Assembly (NCBI GenBank): GCA_019722365.1
Contig: JADFUC010001729.1
Coordinates: 1-64,000 of the forward strand
DNA from: Lithospermum erythrorhizon
Lineage: Eukaryota > Streptophyta > Magnoliopsida > Boraginales > Boraginaceae
DNA: 64,000 bases
Direction of reading: 5' to 3'
In this document: piece after piece, positions 61,950 through 64,000 of the stretch
Layout of the letters: each line of letters begins with the position of its first letter
Position numbering within the stretch: the first letter of the stretch is position 1
The notes under the pieces: model-generated
What the model saw: the letters and a program-made list of their open reading frames with translations, nothing else
Told to the model about the DNA's origin: nothing
The model's database searches: none
Translations under genes and position numbers: made by a program

Positions 61950-62340
61950 TTCTAACAGATTCTTCAAGGAATGTTTTTATTTTATTTTGTATTTCAATTT
62001 CATTACTAGTTTGTTTTTATGTTTCATTATTATATGATAATAATTAGATTCGTTCTTATGTTTTTGTCAAATTTAGATATTGTTACCAACAATATAAAGT
62101 GGTATCATTTTTATTTTGTAGTTCATTTTCATTTTTACTTGTTTGTTTTTATGTTCGGGCCATCATCTAGTACTATTTTGTTTTTGTTGTATTTTGTTGA
62201 AATCTAGGTATTTTTTGCTTGATATAAAAGTGAGTATCGATCTTGATATTTATATTATTTGTTTTTTGTTTTATGTTTGATTATCATCTAATACTAAATT
62301 TTTTTTTTTTTATATATTTTATTAAATCTGAGTAACAAAG
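61950..62340 (+). repeat. T-rich degenerate repeat
   Basis: The phrase TTTGTTTTTATGTTT...ATCATCTA.TACTA recurs about three times, near 62010, 62140 and 62265. The 62-codon frame at 62019-62207 lies within and is low complexity. Confidence 0.45.
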
Positions 62341-62885
62341 CGGAGTGTTTGATTAACTTCTGATAATTTTGTAAAAGCATCATGTTTACTATATTTTCTA
62401 TATGTTTTTAAATTAATTTGAAATACTCGTTTTTTCTCTATTTTTTTTATAACCGTTAAATCATATAACCACTTAATCCAATGAACATAATCTGTAAGCA
62501 CGGTGCTTATTAAAATTTTTGTAAGCACCTAAGATTTAATTTCAACTTGAGCTATATGTATTTTTATTTTTTTGTTATATTTTTGTTAAATCTAGAATTT
62601 TATTTACTTTGGGATGACTTTTTTAGCATAAATTAGAAGCTGGTTGTGCAACCAATTTAATTCTTAAGAAATAAAGGCGGCGAATTCAACATTGTAGAAA
62701 GACTTAAAACGAAAAATCTTTTTTGAGTATATAAGGCAATAAAGGCGATATTTTAATTAATTGGCGTTGTAGAAAAGACAAAGAATGACAAAAATCTTGT
62801 CTTATGTACTAACAACCTCTTTTGTTGTATTTTTTGTCTTTCAACTTTTCATATTGAATTTTTCGTTTTGGCGACTTTGAACTTG

Positions 62886-63480
62886 GTTTGGGAGTTCATG
62901 ATGATGTTAATAAAGATTAACTTTTACACATTTACTTTCGTGAGTCCTTTTTTGCTTTTTTTTTGCATTTGAAGTTTTTTAAATTTCGTTGCTTGTGTAA
63001 TTAGAGTCCATTGATTTAGTTGCAGTTGACTTTCTTTTTTGCATTGAAGTTTTTTTTTAAATTTAGATTTGCTTGTTTCTGATTCGGAATTCTAATGAGG
63101 GGTGAAGAATATCTCGGTGGTGTCATTTTGTTGATTATAAAATATGATTCTTATAACTTTTTTTATTATGTTTATTTGGTTGTCTTGATAATTTTTTGTA
63201 GTATTAAGGCTGATTCGCTTATGTCGTAATCTCTTGGCGGTCTTAGATATCAATCTAGCATATGAAGATGATGGAGTCGATGATTATAATATTCGAGGTT
63301 GCTTTTCGATATTTTATTATATAATAATATGTCTTTTATTATGCGTGTTGGTTTTTTAATATTGATATTTTTTACTTGTTCATTACATAGGTTAAGTATA
63401 ATCCTTGAGTTGATGTTCGTGCGGGGAGAAAAGACATCGATTTGGAAACAACAATGCAAAGCGTCACGTCGAACTTTAAA
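62886..63480. other. AT-rich spacer, no gene recognised
   Basis: T-rich DNA without a convincing open frame. Two overlapping small frames on opposite strands at 63250-63557 look like chance. Confidence 0.3.
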
Positions 63481-63482
63481 AA

Positions 63483-63769
63483 TGTATTACGTAACGCCCC
63501 GCCAAAATGCGGAGTCGATGCGTTATTAGATTTGATGGTGACCTCCTGAGCCACCACAGTGCTCGGCCGTTTTTGTCACCGCTCGCGTCTTCCATTTGAA
63601 AACTTCGATGGGCCGCCCCATCAGAATACGAGGTCAAGCAAGCTTAACAATGGGTTCTTATAGGATGAGGCACCGAAAGAAGATGCATCTTGATGGTATG
63701 AGTAGTACGATCAAATCTTATCAAACATATAAAGCACTTGTGCACATTTTTTTGCGGTCGGGTATTACA
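63483..63769 (+). repeat. First LTR of the Cassandra-like element
   Basis: TG...CA ends, with TAACGCCCCG near the start. The A/T-rich tail, with AGCACTTGTGCACATTTTTT before CGGTCGGGTATTACA, is like the 3' part of Cassandra LTRs. Confidence 0.45.
63617..63674 (+). ncRNA. 5S-rRNA-like segment in the LTR
   Basis: Begins CCCATCAGAA, as plant 5S rRNA does after GGAT. It continues GAGGTCAAGCAAGCTT where 5S has GAAGTTAAGCGTGCTT, and ends TAGGATGAGG.ACC where 5S has TAGGATGGGTGACC. The 58-base span is nearly equal to the 59 bases in 5S. It is degenerate in between. Cassandra LTRs carry such a domain with pol III promoter boxes. Confidence 0.45.
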
Positions 63770-64000
63770 ACCTCTGACTTAAATCTTGAGGCGTCGTTGA
63801 GCCATAACATCGATGCCGTACCGTCAGGTGTGAGATTCTAGAGGTGGCTCACTGCGGCCTCAAGAGGTGTCCCATGACTTTGCGCCCGCATGCTTAACTT
63901 AGATCCGTTCGGCTTTGCTCAAATACCGTTGCGCGCGCCCGACCCGGCTCGCGGAGATTGATGCGGTCAATAGATTTGATGGTAGCTCCCTGAGCCACGG

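Larger units (their letters stand above)
60540..62885. mobile_element. Possible non-autonomous terminal-repeat element
   Basis: Left sequence ACTACAAAGGCGACAAAAGG and right sequence CGTTTTGGCGACTTTGAAC (inverse GTTCAAAGTCGCCAAAACG) resemble imperfect inverted repeats. Between them GACAAA and its complement TTTGTC/GTCTTAT recur many times in both orientations, as in subterminal arrays of DNA transposons. No transposase is present. A CACTA-like or MULE-like non-autonomous element is possible, as is coincidence in AT-rich DNA. Confidence 0.3.
63483..64000 (+). mobile_element. Cassandra-like TRIM, cut by the window edge
   Basis: A ~287-bp LTR candidate (63483-63769) starts TGTATTACGTAACGCCCCG and ends CGGGTATTACA. 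About 160 bp later its early part returns: GATTTGATGG..ACCTCCTGAGCCAC-like words at about 63531 and again at about 63974. LTR, short non-coding middle and second LTR of these sizes fit the Cassandra family of terminal-repeat retrotransposons in miniature, and the LTR holds a 5S-rRNA-like stretch. The expected tRNA primer site after the first LTR is not evident, and the second LTR runs off the window. Confidence 0.45.

Overview
This is plant nuclear DNA, most likely from a eudicot. It is AT-rich, with genes split by GT-AG introns, two plastid-metabolism genes, and large nested transposable elements of plant families (CACTA, Ty3/gypsy chromovirus, Ty1/copia, PIF/Harbinger, Stowaway-like MITEs, and a Cassandra-like TRIM at the right edge). 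There is no bacterial-style gene organisation. Most short open frames are chance frames in non-coding DNA.

Layout. 1-2930: no recognisable gene, only a weak coding-like patch near 1.2-1.65 kb. 2.9-17.6 kb: a nested block. A ~290-bp tandem repeat is split by a CACTA-like element (terminus at 3671), and that element is split by a decayed Ty3/gypsy chromovirus on the minus strand (6858-15350, two ~2.5-kb LTRs). 18200-22015, plus strand: a plastid phosphoenolpyruvate/phosphate translocator (PPT), ten exons. 22-28.5 kb: no recognisable gene. 29028-40475, plus strand: isoamylase-type starch debranching enzyme 3 (ISA3), about 22 exons, with MITEs in its introns and an evening element and G-box upstream. 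42.2-45.6 kb: a decayed PIF/Harbinger transposon with both of its genes and a tandem repeat between them. 46.5-47 kb: a possible promoter and unrecognised first exon. 49.7-60.5 kb: a decayed Ty1/copia element on the plus strand, interrupted by a solo LTR of the same gypsy family as at 6.9-15.4 kb. 60.5-62.9 kb: a low-confidence terminal-repeat element. 63483-64000: a Cassandra-like TRIM whose LTR carries a 5S-rRNA-like stretch.

The two cellular genes both serve plastid carbon metabolism. PPT exchanges PEP for phosphate across the inner envelope. ISA3 debranches glucans during starch breakdown. Their closeness may be chance.

Sequence quality matters here. In both cellular genes most exons read perfectly with clean splice sites, but a few conserved exons (PPT exons 2, 3, 5, 7, 9 and 10; ISA3 exons 3, 5 and 6) carry small indels or are scrambled while still aligning to the family. 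A 58-base G run sits in one LTR. Together these suggest local assembly errors rather than two dying genes, so frameshifts in the transposons also need caution.
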